Shown here in pieces: positions 50,784-59,793 of a DNA stretch of 59,845 bases; the stretch's first letter is position 1; the number at the start of each line of letters is the position of its first letter. The notes beneath the pieces are model-generated. The model ran no database searches. It was not told the origin of the DNA and worked only from the letters and a program-made list of their open reading frames with translations. The translations under genes and the position numbers were made by a program. Origin of the DNA: Gammaproteobacteria bacterium (GTDB taxonomy: Bacteria > Pseudomonadota > Gammaproteobacteria > Pseudomonadales > Azotimanducaceae); contig JAPPGK010000034.1 of assembly GCA_028821405.1 (NCBI GenBank), positions 1 through 59,845 on the forward strand, in the 5' to 3' direction.

Positions 50784-51827
50784 TCAAATCGGCGCCGTGT
50801 AGGCCGTGTAGATTCCCGGCACGACCACCGCCACCATCATTCCAATCGTTCCAATCGCCCCACCCCGCACCAAGGTGGATGCCGTTCGCAGCCGCGTCTC
50901 CAGAAGCGATCGCTGCATGCTTGCCAGCGCGTCCCACGCAGCCGGATAGAGGTCCCGGCGGCCCCCCGGGACCATTGCCGACAACACGCCGGCCAGCCAG
51001 TCCGGGACCAGTCGCCCGGCAAGCGCGTCCTCGATGGACATGCCCGCATCGATGTGGTCGCGACGGGCTTCGCGAACCGCCCAGCGCACGAAGCCGCCGC
51101 GGGCGTAGGCCTCATCAAAGGCGTCGAGGACTTCGGCATGCGTTGCGCCGCGGTGGTAAAGCCGGCCCGCAAACTCCGCGAACTGAACCGCCAGACGCGC
51201 CCGATGCTCTGCGTCGAAGAACAACAACAGCCTCCGGGCGCGGCCGTGCCAGTATCCCCGGCCTGCAAGGACGCCAGCGGCGAGGACCGCCAAGGCAACG
51301 GTTCCCGCAGGCACCCACTCGTTCAGTCGGCGGCTTAGCACGTACGCCCCGTTCGCGGCGAGGGCGTCGTGCCCGAGCACGGCACCCAACATGCTTTGCA
51401 GCTGCATCGTTCCCAGGACTGCCACGGCCAGCGCCACCAGGTAGTAGCTGTTCGGCGCCAATACGTTGCGAGCGATGCCGAGACGCTTCGCCTCACCCTG
51501 GCCCAGTTCCTCCAAGGCCTCCGCCATGGTCCCCGACCGTTCGGCGACCCGGATCAAGCCGACCTCCGCCTGCGGCACGCTGCGGGTCGCAGCGAGTCCT
51601 TCGGCCACGAGCCTGCCTTCTTGGACCGCGGCACCTACGATCCTCGCCACGCCGGTCGAGACGGCATCGAGCCTGGCCGTCGTCCCCAACGTGTCGAGAG
51701 CTCGACGGACGGCCACGCCGCCCCGCAATTGCGCCGCAACGAGTCGGTAGAACATCTCGCGGCGGGCCCGCGGAAACCGAATGGCGCAGTTAAGCCATCT
51801 CGACGCAACGTCCTTCCACATCCTCAC
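50784..51827 (-). CDS. pilR: PilR-like inner-membrane platform protein
   Basis: A 347-residue GspF/PilC-family polytopic protein, the platform for pilin assembly in the inner membrane. Two GspF repeats are seen (MFYRLVAAQLRGGVAV and LGIARN... region; FAGRLYHRGATHAEVLDAF in the second) with transmembrane segments near ~130-150, ~170-190 and ~315-340. It overlaps the PilQ gene end by 38 bases. GTG 51827 is chosen from the AGGAG upstream; ATG 51821 is the alternative. Confidence 0.85.
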   Translation of the reverse strand: MRMWKDVASRWLNCAIRFPRARREMFYRLVAAQLRGGVAVRRALDTLGTTARLDAVSTGVARIVGAAVQEGRLVAEGLAATRSVPQAEVGLIRVAERSGTMAEALEELGQGEAKRLGIARNVLAPNSYYLVALAVAVLGTMQLQSMLGAVLGHDALAANGAYVLSRRLNEWVPAGTVALAVLAAGVLAGRGYWHGRARRLLLFFDAEHRARLAVQFAEFAGRLYHRGATHAEVLDAFDEAYARGGFVRWAVREARRDHIDAGMSIEDALAGRLVPDWLAGVLSAMVPGGRRDLYPAAWDALASMQRSLLETRLRTASTLVRGGAIGTIGMMVAVVVPGIYTAYTAPI

Positions 51828-53298
51828 CGTTGAACTCTCCTATGATCCGCTCCGCGTGCTCCGGATCGATCTCCCCGGCCGCAGCCTTCCCCGCCGCATG
51901 CTGATGCTTCGTCATGCAGCCGTTGCAGTCGGCCCCGTTGCGGCGCATGTATCGCTCCAGTTCCGCCAAGCGTCCCTCACCGATCAGGTCGTGCGCGGTC
52001 CCGGTCCTGTCCAGGCAAAGCGGATACACCTCCGCGACCAGCGTCTGTCCGGCAACTCCGCTGCGGCATTCGCCGCAGCCGTGGGCGTTCACGAACCGCA
52101 CGCCGTGGCCGAACAGCGTCCGGTAGCGAGCGTCCACCACGGGATCGGCGTGGCTCGTCAATCCGCACGACCCACAAACCACCGGCACGAGGTTCTGGTT
52201 GACGATCCCGGCCAGGAAGGCGCGCGCACCCAGGAGCGGCATTGGCACGCCGAGGTTGGCAAGCCGAGGCAGCGCCGCCACGCAGCTTTGGGAGTGCAGG
52301 GTCGTGAGTACGCGCTTGCCCTGGATCGCCATGTCCTTGGCGGCCGTGGCCGACGGGGCATCGCGTATCTCGCCCAGCACGAGCGTATCCGGGTTCTGGC
52401 GCACCAGCGCGGCCAGGTTCTGGATCAACCGTTGTTCGGCACCCTCGCCGTAGTGTTCGATCTCGACATGCGACACATGGTCCATCACCACCTCCACCGG
52501 ATCGGCCACCTCGATCACCTTCTGGGTGGCGGGCATGGCCGCCATCAACGAAGCCAAGGTCGTGCTCTTGCCGCTGTTCGTCTCGCCCGTGATCAGGATC
52601 AACCCCCCGGGCGCACGGCACATTCGCGAGATCTGGCGGACCTGGACCGGCGAGTAGCCGCTTTCTTCCAACGGCAGGACGAACGACGGGTCGCGGACCC
52701 GGCAGACGACACTGTTGCCACGCACCTCCTTCATGCTGTTGCCCCGAATCCGGTACTGGCGTCCGCCGTGCTCGAAGTCGAACGCCACGTCGCAGACGCC
52801 CGATTCGTCGAACTGCGCATTCGTCCCGAGCGCCCAGATCGACCGCGCCAGGGCGAGACCGTCGTTGCGCGACAATTCGTCGAACGGACGCCGGAACCCG
52901 TAGGTCCTGAACGCCAACATGGCGCGCTCCCGGCGCACATCGAGGTAGACGTCACTCGCATGCTCCTCGACAGCCCGACCAAACACGAACTCGACCGTGC
53001 GGTTGGCGGGGTTGCGCGTCGTTACGGGCACGGCACCCAGCCTCGGCCGGTTCGCCTCCCGCCACTGCGCAAAGTCCAAGGGCGTCACCTCCACGAGACG
53101 CGCGGCGCCAAGACTGCCGCGCACCAGACTCAGGAGTGCCCGGCCCACGCGACGCGACAGTCCGCCGCGCACCGCAAACACGGTGCCATCGGCCGCGACT
53201 ACGCATTCGAGGCGGTCGCCCTGCACCCTCAGGAACTCGCGCACGGCGCGATCCGTGCACTGGTCGCTGGCCCGGACATCCTGCAGCCGCAAGGTCAC
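51790..53298 (-). CDS. pilQ: PilQ-like assembly ATPase
   Basis: A 502-residue GspE/PilB-superfamily ATPase powering pilus extension. Walker A TGETNSGKST, Asp box-like LVLGEIRDAPSA and His box TTLHSQSC are in place. A C-terminal Cys cluster (CGSCGL, AHGCGEC, DCNGCM) resembles the tetracysteine zinc site of GspE-type ATPases. Only one ATPase gene is in the operon, as in R64 and TCP systems, where no dedicated PilT retraction ATPase occurs. GTG start. It lies 3 bases after the pilP-like gene. Confidence 0.9.
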   Translation of the reverse strand: MTLRLQDVRASDQCTDRAVREFLRVQGDRLECVVAADGTVFAVRGGLSRRVGRALLSLVRGSLGAARLVEVTPLDFAQWREANRPRLGAVPVTTRNPANRTVEFVFGRAVEEHASDVYLDVRRERAMLAFRTYGFRRPFDELSRNDGLALARSIWALGTNAQFDESGVCDVAFDFEHGGRQYRIRGNSMKEVRGNSVVCRVRDPSFVLPLEESGYSPVQVRQISRMCRAPGGLILITGETNSGKSTTLASLMAAMPATQKVIEVADPVEVVMDHVSHVEIEHYGEGAEQRLIQNLAALVRQNPDTLVLGEIRDAPSATAAKDMAIQGKRVLTTLHSQSCVAALPRLANLGVPMPLLGARAFLAGIVNQNLVPVVCGSCGLTSHADPVVDARYRTLFGHGVRFVNAHGCGECRSGVAGQTLVAEVYPLCLDRTGTAHDLIGEGRLAELERYMRRNGADCNGCMTKHQHAAGKAAAGEIDPEHAERIIGEFNGEDVEGRCVEMA

Positions 53299-53301
53299 GG
53301 T

Positions 53302-53955
53302 TCACCGCCCGGCGCGCCTGACGATCGGCGCATCGCCATTGACACTCAGTTCGACATCCACGCCGGCGTCCGATGCGCGCCGTACCGCGCGTACGTGGAT
53401 CGTGTCCTCTCCCAAGCGGATCGTCTGCCCGGCTGCGGCCTCGAAGCGCTCGCCGCGGGCGGACAACAGCACACGCGGCGTGTCGTCCGGCACCAATTGC
53501 GCATATTCGATTTCCGGTCGCAGCCTTTGGGCCGGACGAGTCCCCGCGGGCACGACCCCGGGGGCGGGCAACGTCTCAACCGGACGGTTGCGCTGCTTGG
53601 CAACTTCCACCAACGCCGAGCGAAGCCGGTCGGTCGGCTCGCCCTCGTGGGAAAGCAGCGCGGCAGCCGCATCGGGATGTACGGCGACCTTCTCCAGCTT
53701 CAGCACGATCTCCAGCAGGGCGTCCAACGTCCGTTGCTGCCTTGCCAGCCGGCTGAACACCACGTCGAGGCGCTCCGGCTCGACCGCCTGCTCGGTCTGG
53801 GGATCCTGTCCCGCCCCCGATCCCAGGGCGGCCAAAGACGCCAGGCCAACAAGTGCTCTGCGAAGGTTGACGCGCAGAACCGTCGCGGAACAACGCCTGG
53901 TATCCATCTGGCGCAGCAACCCATCGCTGCGCAGTTTTTTTCGTGTCGGTGTCAT
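53302..53955 (-). CDS. pilP: PilP-like pilus biogenesis protein
   Basis: A 217-residue protein with an N-terminal basic segment and hydrophobic signal/anchor (LRRALVGLASLAALG), then a coiled-coil-like helical stretch (~55-90) and a beta-rich C-terminal domain (ERFEAAAGQTIRLGEDTIHV) similar to the secretin-binding PilP/GspC homology region. Start overlaps the pilO stop (ATGA). In known systems this periplasmic subunit links inner-membrane PilO to the secretin. Confidence 0.75.
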   Translation of the reverse strand: MTPTRKKLRSDGLLRQMDTRRCSATVLRVNLRRALVGLASLAALGSGAGQDPQTEQAVEPERLDVVFSRLARQQRTLDALLEIVLKLEKVAVHPDAAAALLSHEGEPTDRLRSALVEVAKQRNRPVETLPAPGVVPAGTRPAQRLRPEIEYAQLVPDDTPRVLLSARGERFEAAAGQTIRLGEDTIHVRAVRRASDAGVDVELSVNGDAPIVRRAGR

Positions 53956-55154
53956 CCGGCCATCCCCTTCGTTACGAGCTCGATTTCGCAGGCCGATGCC
54001 AGGTAGCCCGCAAAAGTGCAGCGGGCATGGCTGAGGCCGAACGGGCGCCCCGCCAAGGCGTCGGCCAGAAACGCAAGGTCGCGCGGCGTCGCCGCGGCGA
54101 TCCGCAGCGCAAAGCGGCGCTCCTCGGTCGGTCCCGCAGAGACCCCCGGCGATGCCTTCACCTCAGCCCGAGCCGCCTTCGCCACGACATGCAAGACCTG
54201 GGCAAGCCTTCGGGACCGGAACCCTTCCACCGAGCGCCGCTCGGCACCGCCCCAGAAAACCGGCCGGCGCACTACCCAACCCTCGCCGGATACGTCGAAT
54301 GTCGCCGAGTGGGCGGCGGCGTATTCCGCCGCGGCTTCGGGATATCCCGCAGCCGACCGGCCGGTGAAGCTGACCTCGAAGATGTCTTCGAATCGCATCT
54401 CGGCGAGGCCGTCGCGATGCATCAACAACGCCGCGTCGTGCCATCCGATGTCGGCGAGGCCCCGCAACGCCCTCGCCGCATCGTAGGATCCTTCGAGCAT
54501 TGCAGCATGCTCCTGCACTGCGGCCTCGGCGACCGCGTCGGCATCGCTCCAATATTCGCCAAAGACGTCGTCGAGTTCCGGCACCGCGGCGATCAGGGCG
54601 AGCACTGCGGCAGCCGCGACTTGCGCGGGCGCGAAGAGCCCGGCGGCCGTGAGCGCAGCCGACACCGAGCGGAAACGGCGCGCCCGAAGGTCGAAGGGAA
54701 CGGTCTCCACCGGTGTCTTCCCTTCGAGGGCCGAGCCCATATCGCCGGCCGCGAAGGTCCTGACCTTGCGCTGCCGCCATTCGGCTATCATTTCCGACAA
54801 GCGCGCGGGGCCCAGCACGTATTCCTGTTCAACCAGCCCCTCCTCGAGCTCCGCCGCGTAGATCCTCTTGTCAAGCGGCACAACCACGACATCGTCGCGA
54901 ACGTCGGGCTGCGTTTCCGCCCATGCCTCGATCGCCGCCGCGAAGGAAACCCCGGCTCGACCCGCCCACCAGACGTCCGCCTCACCCGAGGCATCCCGTA
55001 CCCGAAGCAGGTGGCTCCCGCCGTGAGCCCGGGCGAACCGGTGGAGCTGCCGGCTACGCGCCCATCGACTACCCGTCGTGGGCAGCGGAAGCTGTGGGAC
55101 GCCATACACGACGGCCACGCGCTTTCCTCGGATCGATTCCTCAACTCGTTCCAC
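53952..55154 (-). CDS. pilO: PilO-like type IVb pilus accessory protein
   Basis: A 400-residue bitopic protein matching the PilO2/PilO of type IVb (R64-like) systems: cytoplasmic N-terminal domain (~1-180), one transmembrane helix (~185-210, LFAPAQVAAAAVLALIAAV) and periplasmic C-terminal domain. No catalytic motif. GTG 55154 directly follows the secretin stop, overlap/abutment showing tight coupling. Length and order place it as PilO, although sequence identity in this group is low. Confidence 0.75.
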   Translation of the reverse strand: MERVEESIRGKRVAVVYGVPQLPLPTTGSRWARSRQLHRFARAHGGSHLLRVRDASGEADVWWAGRAGVSFAAAIEAWAETQPDVRDDVVVVPLDKRIYAAELEEGLVEQEYVLGPARLSEMIAEWRQRKVRTFAAGDMGSALEGKTPVETVPFDLRARRFRSVSAALTAAGLFAPAQVAAAAVLALIAAVPELDDVFGEYWSDADAVAEAAVQEHAAMLEGSYDAARALRGLADIGWHDAALLMHRDGLAEMRFEDIFEVSFTGRSAAGYPEAAAEYAAAHSATFDVSGEGWVVRRPVFWGGAERRSVEGFRSRRLAQVLHVVAKAARAEVKASPGVSAGPTEERRFALRIAAATPRDLAFLADALAGRPFGLSHARCTFAGYLASACEIELVTKGMAG

Positions 55155-56633
55155 CTACAGAACCTCCGCCGTCAACAACAGCACGACTTCACGTTCGCGC
55201 CGGCTTTTCGACATGCCGTCGCCGATCCAGCGCAGCCAAGGCACGCGACGCGTACGGGCCCGGTGCGTTGAGTTCGCCAGGCTCGTCAACAATTTCGTCT
55301 CGCCCGAGCGAAGCGCCACGGACATCACCCTGTTGAAGTCGTCCGTGGTGAAGGTCGTTCCCTGGATGGCGCCATCACCTAGGTTGTAGGGTCGCTCGGC
55401 GACCAGTTCCCGGCGCGACAGGGCCACGCGCACGGTGACGGCGTCCTCGGCGATGGTCGGTTGGAGTGCGAGCGACCAGCCCAGGCGAAGTTCGTCGAAC
55501 TCGACCTGTGGGGCCGCAAACTGCGACAACCCGGCAATCTCCGTCTGCTGGGACACCTGCGCCACGAATTGACGGGTCTCGGTGGCGTCGACCGAGGCTA
55601 CTGCGTTGTTGCGCACCTCGACCACGTCGTCCAACGACACGGACGTACGGCCGACGGTTCTTAGCCAGTGCAGCACGGCGCTCCCCGCCACGGCCCCGTG
55701 CCCGCGTTCGAAACGGAGCTCCGCCACCGCGCCGGAAGCACTTGCCGTCGCCGGCGTCACACGGAAACCGAATCGGGCCGCCGAGTCGCGCATCGCATCG
55801 AGGTCGACGCTCCGATCCTCGGTGCGGCTTGTCTCGACCTCGTAGAGCGCGACGTGCAACCTGACGGTTCGCGACGCGGATCGATTGTAGCGTTCGATCT
55901 CGCGGGCCACGCGCCGCATCACGTGCGGTCTGGCCGTGACCACCGCCGCATTGGCGCTCGGCAGAACCATGACGCTCGTGCGCGGGTCCACGACGCTTCC
56001 GGTTGCGGCAGCGCCTGCGCCACCACCCGACGCAAGACCCGTCACCGTGCGCACCAACCCGACGATCTCATCCTCGTAGGGCTCGAGCGCAAGATTCATT
56101 CGGTTCCCGGTCGCACCGCCTTCGCCGGCGGCAAGCGATCGAAGCCGCATCGTTGCCGTCGTGGTTCCGGGCTGTAGCGACAGGGGAAAGGTTCGGGTCT
56201 CGATGTCCGTGACCATCACCGTGTCCTCAAGGACACTGCAATGCCAATCGGCCTGCCGGCAGATCGACGCCACGTGATCACGGATGGTGGCGGCCGCCGG
56301 TGGCGAGTGAACGAGCGGATCGTCACCGCCGACATCGAGTCTCACCGGGCGCCCCTGGGTGACCTGGCGCATGGCCACGCTTGCCGGCAGTTCGCGATAC
56401 TCCGCCGTCAACCGATCGGCAAGCCACGTCGCGCCTTGGGCAGCGACAACATCGCTCGCATCGGCACGCGCGGGTGCCGGATCCACCGGCTCGGCCCTTG
56501 CCTGCGTCGCCGGCGACAGCACCGGGGTTCGTTCGACCGTCGCGGGCTCCGCAACCTTCCCCTCGACGATCGCGCACCCTGCGGCCACCATGGCCAGGCA
56601 CATTGCCGCCGCAAACCGAACGAGGCGCATCAT
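55155..56633 (-). CDS. pilN: PilN-like outer-membrane secretin lipoprotein
   Basis: A 492-residue secretin of the PilN/BfpB class that forms the outer-membrane pore for the pilus. A lipobox (AAMCLAMVAAGC) precedes an N-domain region and the secretin core (~190-490) with VRLHVALYEVE, GWSLALQPTI and TLLTSLANST. As in TcpC/PilN it is a lipoprotein and so may not need a separate pilotin. ATG 56633 (or 56630) overlaps the HicB-like stop by ATGA. It is the first structural gene of the pil operon. Confidence 0.85.
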   Translation of the reverse strand: MMRLVRFAAAMCLAMVAAGCAIVEGKVAEPATVERTPVLSPATQARAEPVDPAPARADASDVVAAQGATWLADRLTAEYRELPASVAMRQVTQGRPVRLDVGGDDPLVHSPPAAATIRDHVASICRQADWHCSVLEDTVMVTDIETRTFPLSLQPGTTTATMRLRSLAAGEGGATGNRMNLALEPYEDEIVGLVRTVTGLASGGGAGAAATGSVVDPRTSVMVLPSANAAVVTARPHVMRRVAREIERYNRSASRTVRLHVALYEVETSRTEDRSVDLDAMRDSAARFGFRVTPATASASGAVAELRFERGHGAVAGSAVLHWLRTVGRTSVSLDDVVEVRNNAVASVDATETRQFVAQVSQQTEIAGLSQFAAPQVEFDELRLGWSLALQPTIAEDAVTVRVALSRRELVAERPYNLGDGAIQGTTFTTDDFNRVMSVALRSGETKLLTSLANSTHRARTRRVPWLRWIGDGMSKSRREREVVLLLTAEVL

Positions 56634-57049
56634 GTCCGACGTACCGTCACGACGAGCCGTTTGCCGAGGAGCGCCAATGCCGCCTCCACCTGGTCGACGT
56701 GCGACCGGTGGCGTAGATCGATCATACGGCGGACCGTGCCCTCCACGGTTCCAAGCTCATGTGCCAAGGCCACATTGGAGAGCTCGTTCTCCTGCATCGC
56801 CTGGTATAGGGCAACCTTGGCGGATACAAGGACAGGCGGTTCGACGAGCGGACAGCCACGTCTACGCGACGGTCTCGGGATCTCGCTCCTTTCCTTAATG
56901 CACTGTTCCAGCCCATCGACAAGCAACGCAATCGCGGCATCCCCTTCCTGGCCCGCGGCACACTTGGTGCTGGCGTCGGGAAGATCCGGAAAGGCGATGC
57001 TGACACTGCGTCGGCTCTTCGTGAGCTCCACGGGATAGGCAATCTGCAT
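56630..57049 (-). CDS. Orphan HicB-family antitoxin-like regulator
   Basis: A 139-residue protein of the HicB_lk_antitox family. The N-terminal partial RNase-H fold (YPVELTKSRRSVSIAFPDL, then EGDAAIALLVDGLEQCI) is followed by a helix-turn-helix region (KVALYQAMQENELSNVALAHELGT) and RRMIDLRHRSHVDQVEAALALLGKRL. No HicA toxin lies on either side. The gene overlaps the secretin start by ATGA and so opens the pilus operon; it is more likely a transcriptional regulator of pil than an antitoxin here. Confidence 0.82.
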   Translation of the reverse strand: MQIAYPVELTKSRRSVSIAFPDLPDASTKCAAGQEGDAAIALLVDGLEQCIKERSEIPRPSRRRGCPLVEPPVLVSAKVALYQAMQENELSNVALAHELGTVEGTVRRMIDLRHRSHVDQVEAALALLGKRLVVTVRRT

Positions 57050-57128
57050 CGGCGACCTCGCGTTGAACTTTGGTGGAGAGTGTGCCGCGTGGAACGCCGC
57101 CAGCCTGTACGCCTTCGGCCGACGAAGA

Positions 57129-57164
57129 TGTGCGAATTTTCGGAAATTGGTGTGCGAGATTTCC
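57129..57164. promoter_or_regulatory. Candidate operator before the HicB-pil operon
   Basis: Two direct repeats TGTGCGA(A)TTTTC / TGTGCGAGATTTCC start at 57129 and 57151, 22 bases apart, with a GGAAAT / ATTTCC inverted pair inside (57142-57147, 57159-57164). This is about 80 bases upstream of the HicB-like start, a suitable place for an autoregulatory site. It is inferred from pattern only. Confidence 0.4.
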
Positions 57165-57263
57165 CAATCGGGCGTAGGTGTCTACTTCGTTTCCCCAGAC
57201 ATGTCCGCAAAGGGACCCTATTGCGCCTGCACCGCCCCAAAGCCAAACCCCGTGGCGGCCTGG

Positions 57264-57280
57264 CCGTAGGGGACGGGCTT
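57264..57280 (+). repeat. Dispersed repeat fragment CGTAGGGGACGGGCTTG
   Basis: This fragment shares the CGTAGGGG core with copies at 16104, 48713 and 16968 (reverse), and lies 8 bases from the stop of the CoA-transferase gene that ends at 57288. Confidence 0.6.
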
Positions 57281-57287
57281 GGCGTGT

Positions 57288-58553
57288 CTAGCGAACCCCG
57301 ATCTCGGCGAAGATCTCGGCGTCGTGTTCGCCGAGCCTCGGCGCCCGGCGCGAGATCGCCCATGGACTACCGCCGAACGCGTAGGGCGCCCCTGGGTAGA
57401 CGACGGTCCGCTTGAGATCGTCGTGGACCACCGGGACCTGGAACCCTCGCGCCTTGAAGTGCTCGTCCTCGAAGGCGTCTTCCGGGGCGTTCACGACCCC
57501 CACGGCCAATCCCGCGCGCTGGCAACCCAGGAAGAACTCCTGCGCCGGAACCCTCGAGGCGATGAGCCTCAGGGCGTCGCGGCCCGCACCGAAGATCGCC
57601 GTGATCTCGTCGTCGCGGCCGATTCTCGCCAGGTCGAACGGCCCTTCCCAATTGGCGCCCATCGTGAGGAACACGGCCTCCGGCAGTTCGGCATCGAGCC
57701 CGAGTTCCTTCAACCACTTGTCGAGCGCGGCAAACTCGTGGGGGCGCCGCGGCGGCACGCCGGTGTTGGCGTAGCGGCCATCGGCGCACTCCTGTTGGGT
57801 CTCCCGGGAGGGCGAGACCGAGGCGTGCCGGCCGGTCTGGCGCTGCACCGTCTTCTGCGCCACCAGCCAGGTATAGGTAGCCGCTTCGGTCGTGACGTTG
57901 TTGGCCGCGGTCATGCTCACGTCGATGAACTGCCCCTGTCCGGCAACACGGCAATGCACAAGCGCGGTGAGTACCGACAGCACGGCGAAGTGGCTCGCGG
58001 TGTGGTAGCCCTGCATCGGGCCGCGAACCGGCGCTAGCGAATGATCGTCGTAGCCGCAGCTCCACGGCGGCCCCGACGCGGCCATGATCGTGAGGTCGGT
58101 GAACGGCGCATCGCTCTTGGGATCGTTGCGCCCGTAGGGCGTGACCGACACGTGGACCACGTCGGGTCGGATGGCGGTCAGGTCCTCGTAGTCGAGACCA
58201 AGCGCGCCGAGCCGCCGCCGGGGTTCCGCTTCGAGCAGCACGTCCGCCGTGCCGACAAGGGCGCGGAACCGTTCACGTCCGTCGGGCTCGTCGAGATCGA
58301 TGACGACCCCCCGCTTGCTGGTGTGGTAGTGCCACCAATACAGGCTGCGATCCTCACCGGGCTCGTCGTCCAGAAACGGCGGATAGCCGCGGCACGGATC
58401 GCCACCCGGTGGCTCCACGAGAACCACGTCCGCACCCATGTCCGCCAACAGCTTGCCCGCCCAGGCAATCGGTTCCCGGGCCAACTCCACGACCCGGACG
58501 CCGTGGAGCGCCCCGACGGCTCGCTCGCCCGATGGCGGCCGTGGCTCGGTCAC
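57288..58553 (-). CDS. CaiB/BaiF CoA-transferase (Asp-containing partner)
   Basis: A 421-residue class III CoA-transferase. The catalytic Asp is present in APFTDLTIMAASGPP, aligned with the YDxxxQAxSG motif. Other family features are LHGVRVVELAREP, LLADMGADVVLVEPPGGDP and the CoA-binding GQFIDVSM. GTG 58553 overlaps the stop of the preceding transferase gene (GTGA), so both are translated together. It likely forms a pair with that gene product, comparable to heteromeric BbsEF-type enzymes. Substrates unknown. Confidence 0.9.
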   Translation of the reverse strand: MTEPRPPSGERAVGALHGVRVVELAREPIAWAGKLLADMGADVVLVEPPGGDPCRGYPPFLDDEPGEDRSLYWWHYHTSKRGVVIDLDEPDGRERFRALVGTADVLLEAEPRRRLGALGLDYEDLTAIRPDVVHVSVTPYGRNDPKSDAPFTDLTIMAASGPPWSCGYDDHSLAPVRGPMQGYHTASHFAVLSVLTALVHCRVAGQGQFIDVSMTAANNVTTEAATYTWLVAQKTVQRQTGRHASVSPSRETQQECADGRYANTGVPPRRPHEFAALDKWLKELGLDAELPEAVFLTMGANWEGPFDLARIGRDDEITAIFGAGRDALRLIASRVPAQEFFLGCQRAGLAVGVVNAPEDAFEDEHFKARGFQVPVVHDDLKRTVVYPGAPYAFGGSPWAISRRAPRLGEHDAEIFAEIGVR

Positions 58554-59785
58554 AACACACCCTCCTCCGCCAACCGGCTGACGTCCTCCGGCGCAAGGCC
58601 CAGCAATCGGGTCAGAATCTCCTCGTTGTGTTCGCCGAGACACGGCCCGCCCCGGGTGATGCGCCAATCGGTCTTGGAGAAATGCACCGGCTGGCCGTCC
58701 ACGCGGACCTCGCCCATCTCGGTGTGCCCGACCGTCGGCCAAAGCCCGAAATCCGCCGTGCTGGCATCCCGCTCGATGCGCTCCTGTGGCTTCATCACGG
58801 CCGACACGGGCACACCTGCCTCCCGAAGCAGTTCCTCGACGTGGAACTTGCCGCGCTTGGCCGTCCATGCACCGACGTGGTCATCGAGGGCGTCTTGGGC
58901 GGCCAGGCGCGAGTCCAGCCCGCGGAACCGGGCATCGGCACACCAGGTCTCCCCGACCACGTCCGCGAAGCGCGCCCAGTCCGATTCGTCCCGGCAGGCC
59001 AGGGCCACCCAGTCGTCGTCGCCCTGCGAGGGATAGATGCCGTGGGGCGCCATGGGCGGCCACCGGTTGCGGTTCGAGTGGGGCTGCCCTGCGCGACGCA
59101 TCGGGCGGGCGTTCACCGTCCAGTCGATGAGCGCCGGCCCATGCAGGGTCAGCGCCGCTTCGGTACATGCCAGGTCCACCCACTGGCCCTCGCCGGTGCG
59201 TTGCCGGTGAACCAGCGCCAACAGGATGGCCATCGCCATGAAATAGGCGCCGGTGTGGTCCATGTAGGAATAGCCCCACCCGGCGGGTTCGCGGCCAGGT
59301 AGCCCGGATGTGAAAGTCAAACCCGAGACGGCTTGAACGATGGGTCCCCAGGTCTTGAAGTCGCTGTACGGTCCCGTGTGACCGAACCCGCAGTTCGACA
59401 CGTAGATGATGTCGGGCTTGATGGCCTTCAGGCGCTCGTAGCCGAACCCCCAACGTTCCATGACCCCCTTTGCGAAGTTCTCGCTGACCACGTCGGAGAC
59501 CTCGATCAACTGCTCGAGAATCCGCTTCGCCCTGTCGGTGCGGAGGTTGAGGGTGATGCCGTACTTGCCGGCGTTGTGGTTGTTGAACGCACCGCCCAAG
59601 TTGACACCGCGGCGTTCGTCAACGAATGGCGGTGTGCCGCGCAGGATGTCCCAACGGCCTTGGCGAACCGGATCCTCGATGCGGATGACCTCGGCACCGA
59701 AGGACGCCAACCACTTGGTGGCCCCGGCACCCGCGAGTTGGCCTGTGAAATCGCAAATGCGGAACGAGGACAGTGCCTCGGCCAT
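58550..59785 (-). CDS. CaiB/BaiF CoA-transferase (partner lacking catalytic Asp)
   Basis: A 411-residue class III CoA-transferase-fold protein. The motif reads TWGPIVQAVSGLT, so the Asp position is Gly. The CoA-binding elements (FRICDFTGQLAGAGATKWLASFGAEVI, GQWVDLACTEAAL) remain. It is probably an inactive or structural subunit for the Asp-containing gene that overlaps it at 58550. ATG 59785 is chosen for the family-typical MAEALSSFRICDF; the TTG at 59815 within the terminal repeat is too far upstream. Confidence 0.9.
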   Translation of the reverse strand: MAEALSSFRICDFTGQLAGAGATKWLASFGAEVIRIEDPVRQGRWDILRGTPPFVDERRGVNLGGAFNNHNAGKYGITLNLRTDRAKRILEQLIEVSDVVSENFAKGVMERWGFGYERLKAIKPDIIYVSNCGFGHTGPYSDFKTWGPIVQAVSGLTFTSGLPGREPAGWGYSYMDHTGAYFMAMAILLALVHRQRTGEGQWVDLACTEAALTLHGPALIDWTVNARPMRRAGQPHSNRNRWPPMAPHGIYPSQGDDDWVALACRDESDWARFADVVGETWCADARFRGLDSRLAAQDALDDHVGAWTAKRGKFHVEELLREAGVPVSAVMKPQERIERDASTADFGLWPTVGHTEMGEVRVDGQPVHFSKTDWRITRGGPCLGEHNEEILTRLLGLAPEDVSRLAEEGVL

Positions 59786-59793
59786 GGCCGCGC

